Of a stretch of 43,888 bases of DNA, positions 23,629 to 32,095 are shown piece after piece. The notes under the pieces were generated by a model. It worked only from the letters and a program-made list of their open reading frames with translations. It was not told the DNA's origin and did no database searches. This stretch comes from an uncultured Eubacteriales bacterium (GTDB lineage Bacteria > Bacillota > Clostridia > Oscillospirales > CAG-272), in NCBI GenBank assembly GCA_934486825.1, contig CAKSQF010000018.1, forward strand, positions 1 to 43,888, written 5' to 3'. The translations under genes and the position numbers were made by a program. Each line of letters starts with the position of its first letter. Positions within the stretch are counted from its first letter, which is position 1.

Positions 23629-26384
23629 ACAAATCCTTCTCCGTCTTCGGTTCCCTCTTCCGAGTAGCTCCAGCAACGGTCGCATTTTCTTCCGTCTGCG
23701 TTCTCAACGAGAACCGCGATCGGACTGCCCTCTTCCGCATATGCGTTCTCGGGCTTATCCGAGGCATGCACCGAAACACCCGAGACGATAAACACTGTTT
23801 TCAGGTCGTCACCGAACTGCTCCAGATATTTTGCGGTCTCTTCATTTGTATATATTTCAAGCTTTGCATCGAGCGACTTACCGATCTTCTTATCGTTTCT
23901 CGCAAGCTCAAGCGCCTTCATGACGGTATCGCGCAGTTCAAACAGCTCGGCATATTTCTTTTCAACAGCCGGGAACGCAAGTCCTTCATCATAGGTCGGC
24001 ATGTGATTGAGCATAACATTAAGTCTGTCGTCCGACTTTACATGCGGCATTGCGAGCCATATCTCATCCGCGGTAAACGCAAGTATCGGTGCGATCACGC
24101 GCGTCATCTCGGAGAGGACGACATACATTGCGCTCTGAGCACTTCTTCTTGCCTTACTGTCTGCCGCTTCCACATAGGTGCGATCCTTTGTTATATCGAT
24201 ATAAAGCTTGGAGAGATCGGTAGTGCAGAAATTATTGAGCGCCTGACAGATCACATGGAACTCATATTTATCATAGCTTTCGAGTGCCGTTTTCACAAAC
24301 GAATTGACACGCGAGATTATCCATTTATCTATGTCGGTCATCTCGGAAAGCTCAACCATGTCGGTATCGGGGTTGAAATCGCCGAGATTTGCAAGAAGGA
24401 TACGCGAAGTATTTCTGATCTTTCGGTATGCCTCCGAAAGCTGCTTGAATATCACATCAGAACAGCGGACATCCATCCTGTAATCGGCAGAAGCGACCCA
24501 GAGTCTTACGATATCGGCGCCGTACTTCTTCACCATTTCATCGGGAAGCACGGTATTGCCCTTGGACTTATGCATTGCCTCACCCTTACCGTCAACAACC
24601 CAACCGTGGGTAAGAACCTGCTTATAGGGTGCGCCCTGTCCCTTTGCACCGACCGCGCAGAGCAGTGAGGACTGGAACCATCCTCTGTACTGGTCGGCAC
24701 CCTCAAGATAGAGATCCGCCGGCCACTTATGACCTTCTTTATTTTCAAGTACCGCGAAATGGGACGAACCCGAATCAAACCAGCCGTCGAGGGTATTCGC
24801 ATCCTTTGTAAACGACCTTCCGCCGCACTCGGGGCAAATATATCCGTCGGGGAGCAGTTCCTCCGCCGACTTTTCAAACCACACATTGCTTCCGTATTCG
24901 GCAAAAAGGTCGGACAGTTTTCCGATGGTTTCATCGTTACAGACCGGCTTTCCGCAGGATTCGCAATAGAATACCGGAATCGGAAGTCCCCAATGGCGCT
25001 GACGCGATATACACCAATCGGCTCTGCCGCGGATCATCTGCACCATTCTCTCTCCGCCCCAGGACGGAATCCAGTCAACATCGTCACATGCCTTTACCGC
25101 ATCTTCCTTGAATGCATCAACCGAGCAGAACCACTGAGGCGTTGCGCGGAAAATAATCGGATTCTTACATCTCCAGCAGTGCGGATACTGGTGAGTGAAT
25201 TTTTCGGAGGCATAAAGCGCTCCGCTCTCAACAAGCTCGGCAAGTATTGCGTCATTGGACTTATCGTAACGCATACCGGCAAACTTTCCGGCATCGGCGG
25301 TCTGATATCCGCGGTCATCCACCGGAACTATCACATCGATATTGTAGCGGCGACAGGTCACATAGTCGTCTGCGCCGAAGCCGCCCGCCGTATGGACACA
25401 TCCGGTACCGCTGTCCATTGTAACATAATCCGCATTGACAATCAGCGATTTGCGGTCAAGGAAGGGATGATCGGCTTCCATATATTCGAAATCTTTTCCG
25501 GCATAGGTTGCGACAATTTCATAATCGTCGATGCCGCCGACTTTCATCGTTGCTTCCACAAGCGGCTCTGCGATTATATAGTTCTCGTCTTTTGCCTTTA
25601 CCACCGCATATTTTTCATCCGGATTCAGAGCTATCGCAAGGTTTCCTGGAAGGGTCCATATGGTGGTCGTCCATATAATGAAATATGTCTTTGAGAGATC
25701 GCACACGCCCGAGAGAAGTCCCTTATCATCCGAAATGCGGAATTTTACATAGACGGATGTGCACTCATCCTCATTATACTCGATTTCGGCTTCCGCAAGA
25801 GCGGTCTCGTCGCAGGGACACCAGTACACGGGCTTCATTCCCCTGTAGATGTATCCCTTTTTGAACATCTCGCCGAACACCTTTATTTCGCGCGCCTCAA
25901 ACCAAGGTGCCATTGTCGTATAGGGATGATCCCAATCGCCGAGCACGCCGAGACGTTTGAACGAATCCATCTGCAGATCGATATACTTCTGCGCAAACGC
26001 CTGACAGGCGCGTCTGAACTCGGGAATCGACATATTCTTACGGTCCAGCTTATTCTGCTTGATTATTGCCGACTCAATAGGCATACCGTGGTTATCCCAA
26101 CCGGGAGTATACGGAACCTTATATCCTCTCATCATCTTGGAACGGTTTATAAAATCCTTGAGAATCTTATTCATTGCTGTTCCCATGTGAATATTGCCGT
26201 TTGAGAAGGGAGGACCGTCGTGAAGCTCGAACATCGGCTTATCGGCGTTCTTTTTGTTTATCGTTTCATACAGATCGATCTTCTTCCATGACTCCAGCAT
26301 TTCGGGCTCGCGTCCCGGAAGGTTTGCCCTCATCGGGAAGTCGGTCTGCGGCAGATTAAGTGACTGTGTATAGTCTTTTGACAT
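23595..26384 (-). CDS. ileS: Isoleucine--tRNA ligase
   Basis: Charges tRNA-Ile with isoleucine and edits misactivated valine. The 929-residue class I synthetase has the HIGH equivalent HMGT at 66-69 in SNGNIHMGTAMNK, the class I signature WCISRQRHWGLPIPVFYC, and the KMSKS equivalent HKSKG near residue 603. The C-terminal zinc site is C901, C904, C920 and C923. The length and zinc tail fit the bacterial type. ATG at 26384 has AAAGGAG upstream. It lies 39 bases after divIVA, and no T-box leader can fit in that gap, so expression must follow the cluster. divIVA-ileS-lspA is a classic Bacillota order. Confidence 0.98.
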   Translation of the reverse strand: MSKDYTQSLNLPQTDFPMRANLPGREPEMLESWKKIDLYETINKKNADKPMFELHDGPPFSNGNIHMGTAMNKILKDFINRSKMMRGYKVPYTPGWDNHGMPIESAIIKQNKLDRKNMSIPEFRRACQAFAQKYIDLQMDSFKRLGVLGDWDHPYTTMAPWFEAREIKVFGEMFKKGYIYRGMKPVYWCPCDETALAEAEIEYNEDECTSVYVKFRISDDKGLLSGVCDLSKTYFIIWTTTIWTLPGNLAIALNPDEKYAVVKAKDENYIIAEPLVEATMKVGGIDDYEIVATYAGKDFEYMEADHPFLDRKSLIVNADYVTMDSGTGCVHTAGGFGADDYVTCRRYNIDVIVPVDDRGYQTADAGKFAGMRYDKSNDAILAELVESGALYASEKFTHQYPHCWRCKNPIIFRATPQWFCSVDAFKEDAVKACDDVDWIPSWGGERMVQMIRGRADWCISRQRHWGLPIPVFYCESCGKPVCNDETIGKLSDLFAEYGSNVWFEKSAEELLPDGYICPECGGRSFTKDANTLDGWFDSGSSHFAVLENKEGHKWPADLYLEGADQYRGWFQSSLLCAVGAKGQGAPYKQVLTHGWVVDGKGEAMHKSKGNTVLPDEMVKKYGADIVRLWVASADYRMDVRCSDVIFKQLSEAYRKIRNTSRILLANLGDFNPDTDMVELSEMTDIDKWIISRVNSFVKTALESYDKYEFHVICQALNNFCTTDLSKLYIDITKDRTYVEAADSKARRSAQSAMYVVLSEMTRVIAPILAFTADEIWLAMPHVKSDDRLNVMLNHMPTYDEGLAFPAVEKKYAELFELRDTVMKALELARNDKKIGKSLDAKLEIYTNEETAKYLEQFGDDLKTVFIVSGVSVHASDKPENAYAEEGSPIAVLVENADGRKCDRCWSYSEEGTEDGEGFVCKRCAKILGL

Positions 26385-26423
26385 AGCTATATGGCTCCTT
26401 TTGCGGCTTGCGCTCTTTACTTT

Positions 26424-27275
26424 TTATTTATCCCCGAAAATAATATCCTCTGCTTTGTTTATTTCGGTATAATTATCGTTTATCACGGGGTATTCCATGG
26501 TATCCCCCGAATGTTCACCGTCGTTTTTTTCGTCTTTTTCGCTGTTTTCATCGACAGCCGATGCCTCTTCGGTCGGCTCTTCGACTGCTGTCGGCTCATT
26601 TTCCGCGGCATCCGAATCGGCGGGGAGATCGGTCACGCCGGTCTCCGGAATTTCGGACAGCTCGTCCTTTTCGTCTGTATCGGTCGGATCGGTGTCGTCC
26701 GCCTTCGTGCGGGGACCGATAACGGCATCCTCTTCATTGCGGTCTGCAATTCTGCGGTTTGCCTTTATTACGATCTTCCCGACAGTTTCGCTTTTTATTT
26801 CATCGGGGTCGGGGCGCTGATCCTCCGACCTGTCGGTCGAAATGGATTCAAGATATTCGATATGCTGCTGATACTGTTCGAAAATGCTTTCCTTGAATGC
26901 TGCGACCTTTGACTTCATTTCATCGTAAATATCCATCTGTGCCTGTATCTGCTGTCTGAAATCGGCGATGACGGCATCACATTCTTCTTTTGCCGTCTTC
27001 AGAATTATTTCCGACCTGTCCTCGGCATCTCTCATAAGCTGTGCACCCGTCGTCCGCGAACTCTCAAGCGTCTGCCTTATGGAATCCTCGTTTTCCTTAT
27101 AAGTCAGAAGCTCCGCTCTGACACCCGAATACTTTTTCTCAAGCTCCTTATATGCTCTGTACAGCTCCTTGTATTTATCAAGCAGAAACTCGATATGTTC
27201 ATCGACCTCGGCGGTATTATACCCCTTCATGACCTTTTTGAATACTTTTCCCTCAAGCTCATAGGGTGAAAACAT
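26424..27275 (-). CDS. divIVA: DivIVA-family polar/septal coiled-coil protein
   Basis: A 283-residue protein that senses membrane curvature and recruits division or wall-growth proteins at the septum. The N-terminal membrane-binding domain reads FSPYELEGKVFKKVMKGYNTAEVDEHIEFLLDKY. A long coiled coil covers about 30-155. The last 130 residues are low-complexity and acidic (Glu, Asp, Thr, Pro rich), which is unlike short Bacillus DivIVA but common in clostridial relatives. ATG at 27275 has AAAGGA 11 bases upstream. It sits 32 bases after ylmH, in the usual cluster order. Confidence 0.94.
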   Translation of the reverse strand: MFSPYELEGKVFKKVMKGYNTAEVDEHIEFLLDKYKELYRAYKELEKKYSGVRAELLTYKENEDSIRQTLESSRTTGAQLMRDAEDRSEIILKTAKEECDAVIADFRQQIQAQMDIYDEMKSKVAAFKESIFEQYQQHIEYLESISTDRSEDQRPDPDEIKSETVGKIVIKANRRIADRNEEDAVIGPRTKADDTDPTDTDEKDELSEIPETGVTDLPADSDAAENEPTAVEEPTEEASAVDENSEKDEKNDGEHSGDTMEYPVINDNYTEINKAEDIIFGDK

Positions 27276-27307
27276 ACAAATACCATTCCTTTCATGGGCT
27301 GTCGGTG

Positions 27308-28090
27308 TCAGCTGTACACCAGCACCGATATCCTTAACCTTTCTTTCCGGGTAGTTGTTATCTCTCCGATCCGGAATTTTCCGTATCTGCGCACAGACAG
27401 GGTATCGCCGACTTCCACCTTATCCGATGATTCGACATAATCGCTGTGATTAAGGCTGACTTCCCCGCGTGAAACAACTTCTTTTGCCCTCTCCCGCGAC
27501 AGCTTACACAGCTCGGCAACAACGCAGTCAACGCGCGCGGAGGCTACCGTTATACTCAGCGTATCAAAGCTGCGTTTATATTCCGCAACCTTTTTCATAT
27601 CCGATCTGCCGACCGAAACCTTATCAGCGCCGACTCTTTCAAGCGGTGCTTCCGACGACAGTAAAAACGCCGCAATCGGAGGTGTCAGCATCACGGTTGC
27701 GCCCGAATCGGTTACCAGAATATCGCCTATTGCGCTTCGGTCTATCCCGAGCGCGGTCAGCGATCCGAGAAACGAGCGATGCTCAAGCTTTACATATCCG
27801 CTCGTCGTTATATCGACCGCGGCAAGATAATCATCTGTCGGCAGGGCATCATCCGGAATATAATCCGGATATATAATTACAACCCTGCGCTCGGCGTCCT
27901 CATACCCGCCGTCGGCTTTATATGAAATTCCCGCTTTTATCGTTGCAAGATATTTCAGAGCGCACATACACTCCTCGGGTGTCAGAAATGGAGTTGAGCA
28001 TATCTCACCCGACCTTGCGCGGAAAGCAAGCTCATCGATCCTTTTCAGAAAAGCACCCGAGGTATTTTCATCTTTTTTTACCGTCTTCAT
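27308..28090 (-). CDS. ylmH: YlmH-family S4-domain RNA-binding protein
   Basis: A 260-residue protein of the division-cluster YlmH family; members bind RNA through a C-terminal S4 domain, and B. subtilis YlmH has been linked to ribosome rescue. The S4 domain lies at about 185-245, with CKLSRERAKEVVSRGEVSLNH. The N-terminal half has the family features FLTPEEC, IIYPDY and EHRSFLGSLTALGIDRSAIGDILV. The frame runs upstream to 28204 through yggT, but ATG at 28090 gives the usual family length and begins 7 bases after the yggT stop. Its ribosome binding site is weak (AAGACGG), suggesting coupling to yggT translation. Confidence 0.92.
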   Translation of the reverse strand: MKTVKKDENTSGAFLKRIDELAFRARSGEICSTPFLTPEECMCALKYLATIKAGISYKADGGYEDAERRVVIIYPDYIPDDALPTDDYLAAVDITTSGYVKLEHRSFLGSLTALGIDRSAIGDILVTDSGATVMLTPPIAAFLLSSEAPLERVGADKVSVGRSDMKKVAEYKRSFDTLSITVASARVDCVVAELCKLSRERAKEVVSRGEVSLNHSDYVESSDKVEVGDTLSVRRYGKFRIGEITTTRKERLRISVLVYS

Positions 28091-28097
28091 ATCCGTC

Positions 28098-28391
28098 TTA
28101 CGCGCGTACATTCGGAAGCAGCATCTGCACAACATACAAAAGCAGCCATGCAACCGTGAACGATATATCGATCGGCATATTGCGTATCGACTCAAAGCGG
28201 TCAAGCAGCGCCCTCACGGGGACAATCACCGGCTCCGTGGCATACAGCAGAAACGAATAAAGCTTATTGCCTTCATCCGGCTGTATCCATGAGAATATCG
28301 CCCTTGCGAACATCAGAAACTGCTCGACAGACAAAAAGATATAGACGATTGTAACCAAAACATATACTATCTGATTCAACCCGTGCACCAC
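28098..28391 (-). CDS. yggT: YggT-family membrane protein
   Basis: A 97-residue integral membrane protein with two hydrophobic spans, about 5-30 and 73-92, separated by the family segment FSWIQPDEGNKLYSFLLYATEPVIVPVR. Its role is not settled; it is regularly encoded between sepF and ylmH and is thought to help cell division or membrane organisation. The start is GTG at 28391 with a poor ribosome binding site, and GTG at 28388 is equally possible. The gap to sepF is 42 bases. Confidence 0.88.
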   Translation of the reverse strand: MVHGLNQIVYVLVTIVYIFLSVEQFLMFARAIFSWIQPDEGNKLYSFLLYATEPVIVPVRALLDRFESIRNMPIDISFTVAWLLLYVVQMLLPNVRA

Positions 28392-28433
28392 TCTTTTCCG
28401 TTTTTATCCGAACGTGACGCAGTTTTGCAAAAA

Positions 28434-28925
28434 TCAGAACTCGTCATCCGAATCGGCTGTTCTGTTTTCCTTCATTCCCGAAAGCTGTTCGCCGGAAATG
28501 GAGACATTCTTGGGAGTAATTATAAAAGTATTGTTTGCCACCGGCTTGATCTGTCCGTCGATCGAATAGGCAACGCCGTTCAGAAAATCAACTATTCTTC
28601 TTGCGGTATCCTTTTCGGTCGCTTCAAGGTTAAGCACGACGGTACAACGGTTGAGCAGGTGATCGGCAATCTGTCCGACCGAAGAATAGCTCTCGGGTCT
28701 GACCACCTTGAGTTCAAGCACGGACGAAGAGCTTCCCTCGCCTCTCACTGCCTTTGCATATGTATTATCGTTACGTGCAACATCGTTTCTTGTGTTTTCG
28801 TTCTTTTCCATGGGTTCTTTTCCCTCCTTGACGGGCTGATTTTTTCTTACCGAATCGATATCCTCTTCTTCGTCGGTAGTCTTGGGATCTTCAAACAATT
28901 TGTTCAGATAATCTTTAACGCTCAT
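28434..28925 (-). CDS. sepF: Cell division protein SepF
   Basis: A 163-residue protein that anchors FtsZ to the membrane and aligns the septum in Gram-positive bacteria. It has the expected three parts: an N-terminal amphipathic start (SVKDYLNKLF), a variable acidic/polar linker to about residue 65, and the globular FtsZ-binding domain with VVLNLEATEKDTARRIVDFLNG and NTFIITPKNVSI. An extra charged C-terminal tail ends in SDDEF. ATG at 28925 has GGAGG upstream. It lies between yggS and yggT, the standard order. Confidence 0.96.
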   Translation of the reverse strand: MSVKDYLNKLFEDPKTTDEEEDIDSVRKNQPVKEGKEPMEKNENTRNDVARNDNTYAKAVRGEGSSSSVLELKVVRPESYSSVGQIADHLLNRCTVVLNLEATEKDTARRIVDFLNGVAYSIDGQIKPVANNTFIITPKNVSISGEQLSGMKENRTADSDDEF

Positions 28926-28943
28926 ATTTTCCTCCGTTTTTTG

Positions 28944-29699
28944 TTAATCAACAATTTTATCATTATTTTTTTCTTCATTGTTTTTGTACATTCTTTTGCC
29001 GAAAAGTGCCGTTCCTATCCGCACGGCATTTGCTCCGCACCCGATCGCCGTCGCATAGCTGTCAGACATTCCCGCCGACATGATCGGTCTGTCTGTTGCC
29101 ACAAGTCCTGCATCCGTCAGTCGGGCAAGAATTTCTCTCGTCTGTCCGAAATGCCTTACATAGTCGTCGGGACTGTCGGTCTTCGGCGGAACCGACATCA
29201 CTCCGACAAGTCGTATATTTTCAAATTCCGAAATTTCTCCGGCAAATCGTAGCACGTCATCGGGATCGACTCCGCCCTTTGACTCTTCCCTGCCGATATT
29301 TATTTCGATCAGCACATCCATCACAAGCGATTTCTTTTTTGCACATCGGTCGATCTCGCGTGCAAGTCTTACGCTGTCAACCGAATGGATCATACAGACC
29401 TTATCTATGATATATTTGACTTTATTTTGTTGCAGTCTGCCTATAAAATGCAGCCTGAGCAGATCGGTGCGCAGGTGCGGATACTTTTCGACAAGCTCCT
29501 GCACACGGTTTTCTCCGATGTCGGTAAGTCCGCACTCCTGTGCGGCATAATTGATGATATCCGCACTTACCGTTTTCGTTGCTCCTATCAGAAGAACATC
29601 CCGCCCGTCCGCGGCAGCCGATATCCCGCTTCTGATCTTGGCGAAATTTTTCTGCAGAAGCCGTGCATATTCCGGATCAACTGATAATTTTTCCGACAT
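28944..29699 (-). CDS. yggS: YggS-family pyridoxal phosphate homeostasis protein
   Basis: A 251-residue alanine-racemase-like TIM-barrel protein that binds PLP and keeps vitamin B6 and amino acid pools balanced; it has no known enzymatic turnover. The PLP lysine is in LIGATKTVS near residue 42, with family segments IGENRVQEL, LHFIGRLQQNK, INIGREESKGG and MSAGMSDSY. The C-terminus carries an extra Asn/Lys/Glu-rich tail. ATG at 29699 has AAGGA 6 bases upstream and overlaps the end of the HlyD-like gene by 23 bases. B. subtilis keeps its ortholog ylmE next to sepF as well. Confidence 0.95.
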   Translation of the reverse strand: MSEKLSVDPEYARLLQKNFAKIRSGISAAADGRDVLLIGATKTVSADIINYAAQECGLTDIGENRVQELVEKYPHLRTDLLRLHFIGRLQQNKVKYIIDKVCMIHSVDSVRLAREIDRCAKKKSLVMDVLIEINIGREESKGGVDPDDVLRFAGEISEFENIRLVGVMSVPPKTDSPDDYVRHFGQTREILARLTDAGLVATDRPIMSAGMSDSYATAIGCGANAVRIGTALFGKRMYKNNEEKNNDKIVD

Positions 29700-30915
29700 A
29701 CAGATCCTTCCCTCTCACAATTATCAGATCATAGAAGCTGAGGGCAGTCTGCCCTTTTGATGCCTCAAAGCCGTCCTCCGAGAAGAACATACCGTTTTCA
29801 CTGTGGACCGATTTTATCTCCCTGTATTCCACCACGCTTCCGCGCAGAACGTATACCCCCGGCACACCGTTCACATATCTGACTGCTTCAGCCGGAATTT
29901 CGTATCCCTCTGTTTCCTCGCAGACCACGCTTACCGATTGCAGTCTCGCAAAATCAAACTTGGCGGGTATGACATCCGACTCGAATATCAGTGCAAGCTT
30001 CTTGCCGTCCTCACTCTCAACCGATCTGTAAAGCTCCATCTGCGTCTTTGTCTGACCGAGAAATACGGTATACTCTTTTCCCGCGGCAAAGCGCACCGCC
30101 TCGTCAGCATCAACCATACAAATAACGTACCACTTGAAGCTGCTTACTGTTTTGCACGCCGACACTTTTTCGCTGCCGTCATCCGATTTCACCGACGACA
30201 AAGCGCGGTCACATTGGTCGAATGTTATTTCTCCAAGACTGTCCGGAAGGACAGCTCCCTCATATCCGTCTGCCCTGCTGTAAAAAAAGCCGGTAAGTGG
30301 GGATGATATTTCGCTCTTCACCGTACCGAGAGACGTGATAAGCCGGTCGCGTTCCGCGGTCATATCGGTTATGCGCTGCTTGAAATTTTTCACCTTTCCG
30401 TGCACTATTTCGGAAACGGCAAGCATCACCGACAGCTCATCGGCAGCCTCCGACGCTTTTTTTGCATCCCCATCGGATGACGCGGCGGCAATCTGCATAC
30501 GCAGTCCTTCGATTGCGGTTTCAACAGACACGACCGAATATCCGCCGGCAAGCGTCTGCGCCTGCGTCAGGCAGTTTATCTCATCATTCAGTCTGTTTAT
30601 CCTGTCAATCGTCTCCGCGTCTGCCTTTGTCTCGTCGTAGACAGCGGCTACCGTCTGACCCTTGTTGACTTTTTCACCGTCCCTTGCCAGATACATACAG
30701 CCGCCGTCGGGTGAAATATCCACAGCTTTTTCGTCTCTGACTATATACCCGATACCGTCAGCCGTTTTGCAAAGGCTTTTCTTTACCGCATCCAGCGTTT
30801 CGACGCTTTCATACACAGAATCGTAAAACTGATAGCAAAGCTCACAGATAATCGCAAGTGCAAACAACCCGAGAAGCAGATATATCATCACCCGTGACAA
30901 ATATTGCCTGTCCAC
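29677..30915 (-). CDS. HlyD-like membrane-fusion/adaptor protein
   Basis: A 412-residue protein with one N-terminal membrane segment (about 10-30) and a large outside domain. The pattern is that of HlyD-type adaptors: a lipoyl-like half near residues 58-95 (GYIVRDEKAV, GEKVNKGQTVAAVYDE), a helical hairpin at about 97-200, a second half beginning SEISSPLTGFF with a Gly-rich beta pattern, and a C-terminal beta domain (EIPAEAVRYVNGVPGVYVLRG). No ABC or MFS partner is adjacent, so it may not be an exporter part; clostridial genomes often have such a protein beside yggS-sepF, and a division or envelope role is an inference. The start is GTG at 30915 with AAGGAG upstream. Confidence 0.75.
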   Translation of the reverse strand: MDRQYLSRVMIYLLLGLFALAIICELCYQFYDSVYESVETLDAVKKSLCKTADGIGYIVRDEKAVDISPDGGCMYLARDGEKVNKGQTVAAVYDETKADAETIDRINRLNDEINCLTQAQTLAGGYSVVSVETAIEGLRMQIAAASSDGDAKKASEAADELSVMLAVSEIVHGKVKNFKQRITDMTAERDRLITSLGTVKSEISSPLTGFFYSRADGYEGAVLPDSLGEITFDQCDRALSSVKSDDGSEKVSACKTVSSFKWYVICMVDADEAVRFAAGKEYTVFLGQTKTQMELYRSVESEDGKKLALIFESDVIPAKFDFARLQSVSVVCEETEGYEIPAEAVRYVNGVPGVYVLRGSVVEYREIKSVHSENGMFFSEDGFEASKGQTALSFYDLIIVRGKDLYVGKIIS

Positions 30916-30996
30916 TTGTTACGCCGCTCCTTCCGATTTCTGTCCTCCGTGTCACCGATGGTGGGGCACACATCCGACCGCTTTACTTATCAAGTT

Positions 30997-31005
30997 ATTA
31001 TAACA
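30997..31005 (-). promoter_or_regulatory. Extended -10 promoter of the HlyD-yggS-sepF series
   Basis: On the minus strand TGTTATAAT (TATAAT at 30997-31002 preceded by TGn) lies 82 bases before the HlyD-like start, in the gap after miaA. There is no clear -35, as is usual for extended -10 promoters. A GC-rich leader with a small CACC/GGTG hairpin follows. Confidence 0.55.
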
Positions 31006-31025
31006 CATTTTCAATATGATTTCCG

Positions 31026-31973
31026 TCAGCATATGTTTTTTAACAATAATTTTACAAAATCATCCGGGAATCCGGGGGCGCATATATCAAGTCTCAGCAC
31101 GTCGTCATACCGTTTGAACCATGTTATCTGCCTTTTTGCGTAATTACGGCTTGCGCGTTTGATATTCTCTGCCGCTTCCGCGACCGAACATTCGCCGCGG
31201 AAATACTCGCAGAATTCCTTATAGCCTATCGCCTGACCCGCAGTTGACGAGCGGTCCGGCGACAACCGTCTTACCTCATCCTCCAGCCCGTCGGATATCA
31301 TTTTATCCACACGTGCGTCTATCCTGCGGTAAAGATAATCCCTGTCCGACGCCTCAAGCACAACGGTATGCGTATCATACCCGCAGTTTTTTTCGGTCGA
31401 TCTCCTGTCCCATTCGGTCTTTGTAACCCCGGACACCATATATATTTCAAGCGCCCGTATCACTCTTTTGACATTATTCGGATGTATTTTTGCCGCCGAT
31501 TCGGGATCAGCCTCGCAAAGTCTTGCATAATTTTCCTCCGGACTTGCCGATTCTAGCCTTTTTCTGAGTTCGGGATCGCCGCCCGGTGATTCCATTGTTC
31601 TGCCGCGGACCGCACTCTCATAATACAGACCTGTTCCGCCGCAAACTATCGGAAGTCTGCCTGCCGACAGTATCCGGTCTATTGCCGCCCGCGCAAGGCG
31701 GGTGTAATCGGCGCATGAAAAGGGCTGATCGGGGTCGGCAACGTCTATCAGATGATGTCTGACCGCCGTCATTTCTTCGGGAGTCGGCTTGGCTGTGCCG
31801 ATATCCATTCCCCTGTAAACCTGCATCGAATCGCACGACACGATTTCGCCGCCGGTAAGTTCCGCAACCTTAAATGCGAGCGAGCTTTTGCCGGACGCAG
31901 TAGGTCCGACAATTGCGAGCACGCTGTTTTTTTTATTCCAACCATCAAAAAAATTTTCGGGCAAAATACTCAA
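31026..31973 (-). CDS. miaA: tRNA dimethylallyltransferase
   Basis: Adds a dimethylallyl group to N6 of A37 in tRNAs that read UNN codons. The 315-residue protein has the P-loop IVGPTASGKSS, the substrate loop IVSCDSMQVYRGMDIGTAKP, the IDVADPDQPFS segment, and C-terminal AGQAIGYKEF and RNYAKRQITWF. The frame can begin at TTG 31982, but GGAGG is only 1 base from it; TTG at 31973 is 10 bases away and is preferred. A TTG start for this gene suggests low expression. It is divergent from rlmA, and the usual partners mutL or hfq are not adjacent. Confidence 0.95.
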   Translation of the reverse strand: MSILPENFFDGWNKKNSVLAIVGPTASGKSSLAFKVAELTGGEIVSCDSMQVYRGMDIGTAKPTPEEMTAVRHHLIDVADPDQPFSCADYTRLARAAIDRILSAGRLPIVCGGTGLYYESAVRGRTMESPGGDPELRKRLESASPEENYARLCEADPESAAKIHPNNVKRVIRALEIYMVSGVTKTEWDRRSTEKNCGYDTHTVVLEASDRDYLYRRIDARVDKMISDGLEDEVRRLSPDRSSTAGQAIGYKEFCEYFRGECSVAEAAENIKRASRNYAKRQITWFKRYDDVLRLDICAPGFPDDFVKLLLKNIC

Positions 31974-32000
31974 ATCCGACAAACCTCCGACTGTATTCTG

Positions 32001-32006
32001 ATTATA
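32001..32006 (-). promoter_or_regulatory. -10 box, possible promoter of miaA
   Basis: TATAAT on the minus strand 28 bases before the miaA start. No convincing -35 is found at 16-18 bases; the upstream DNA overlaps the divergent rlmA promoter, so the two may compete. Confidence 0.4.
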
Positions 32007-32020
32007 TATTCTGTTTCCGC

Positions 32021-32048
32021 TTGACTTTTACGCCGTTTCTGCTATAAT
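32021..32048 (+). promoter_or_regulatory. Promoter of the rlmA-type gene
   Basis: TTGACT (32021-32026) and TATAAT (32043-32048) with a 16-base spacer. Transcription should begin near 32055, which rules out a GTG start at 32054 and supports ATG at 32096. Confidence 0.8.
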
Positions 32049-32095
32049 GATCGGTGACAGAAGTACGAAATTGCGAAAACGGGGCGAAACCGATT

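Noticed and set aside
26385..26423. T-box riboswitch upstream of ileS
   Set aside because: Only 39 bases separate ileS from divIVA, far too few for a T-box, and no T-box consensus or antiterminator is present.
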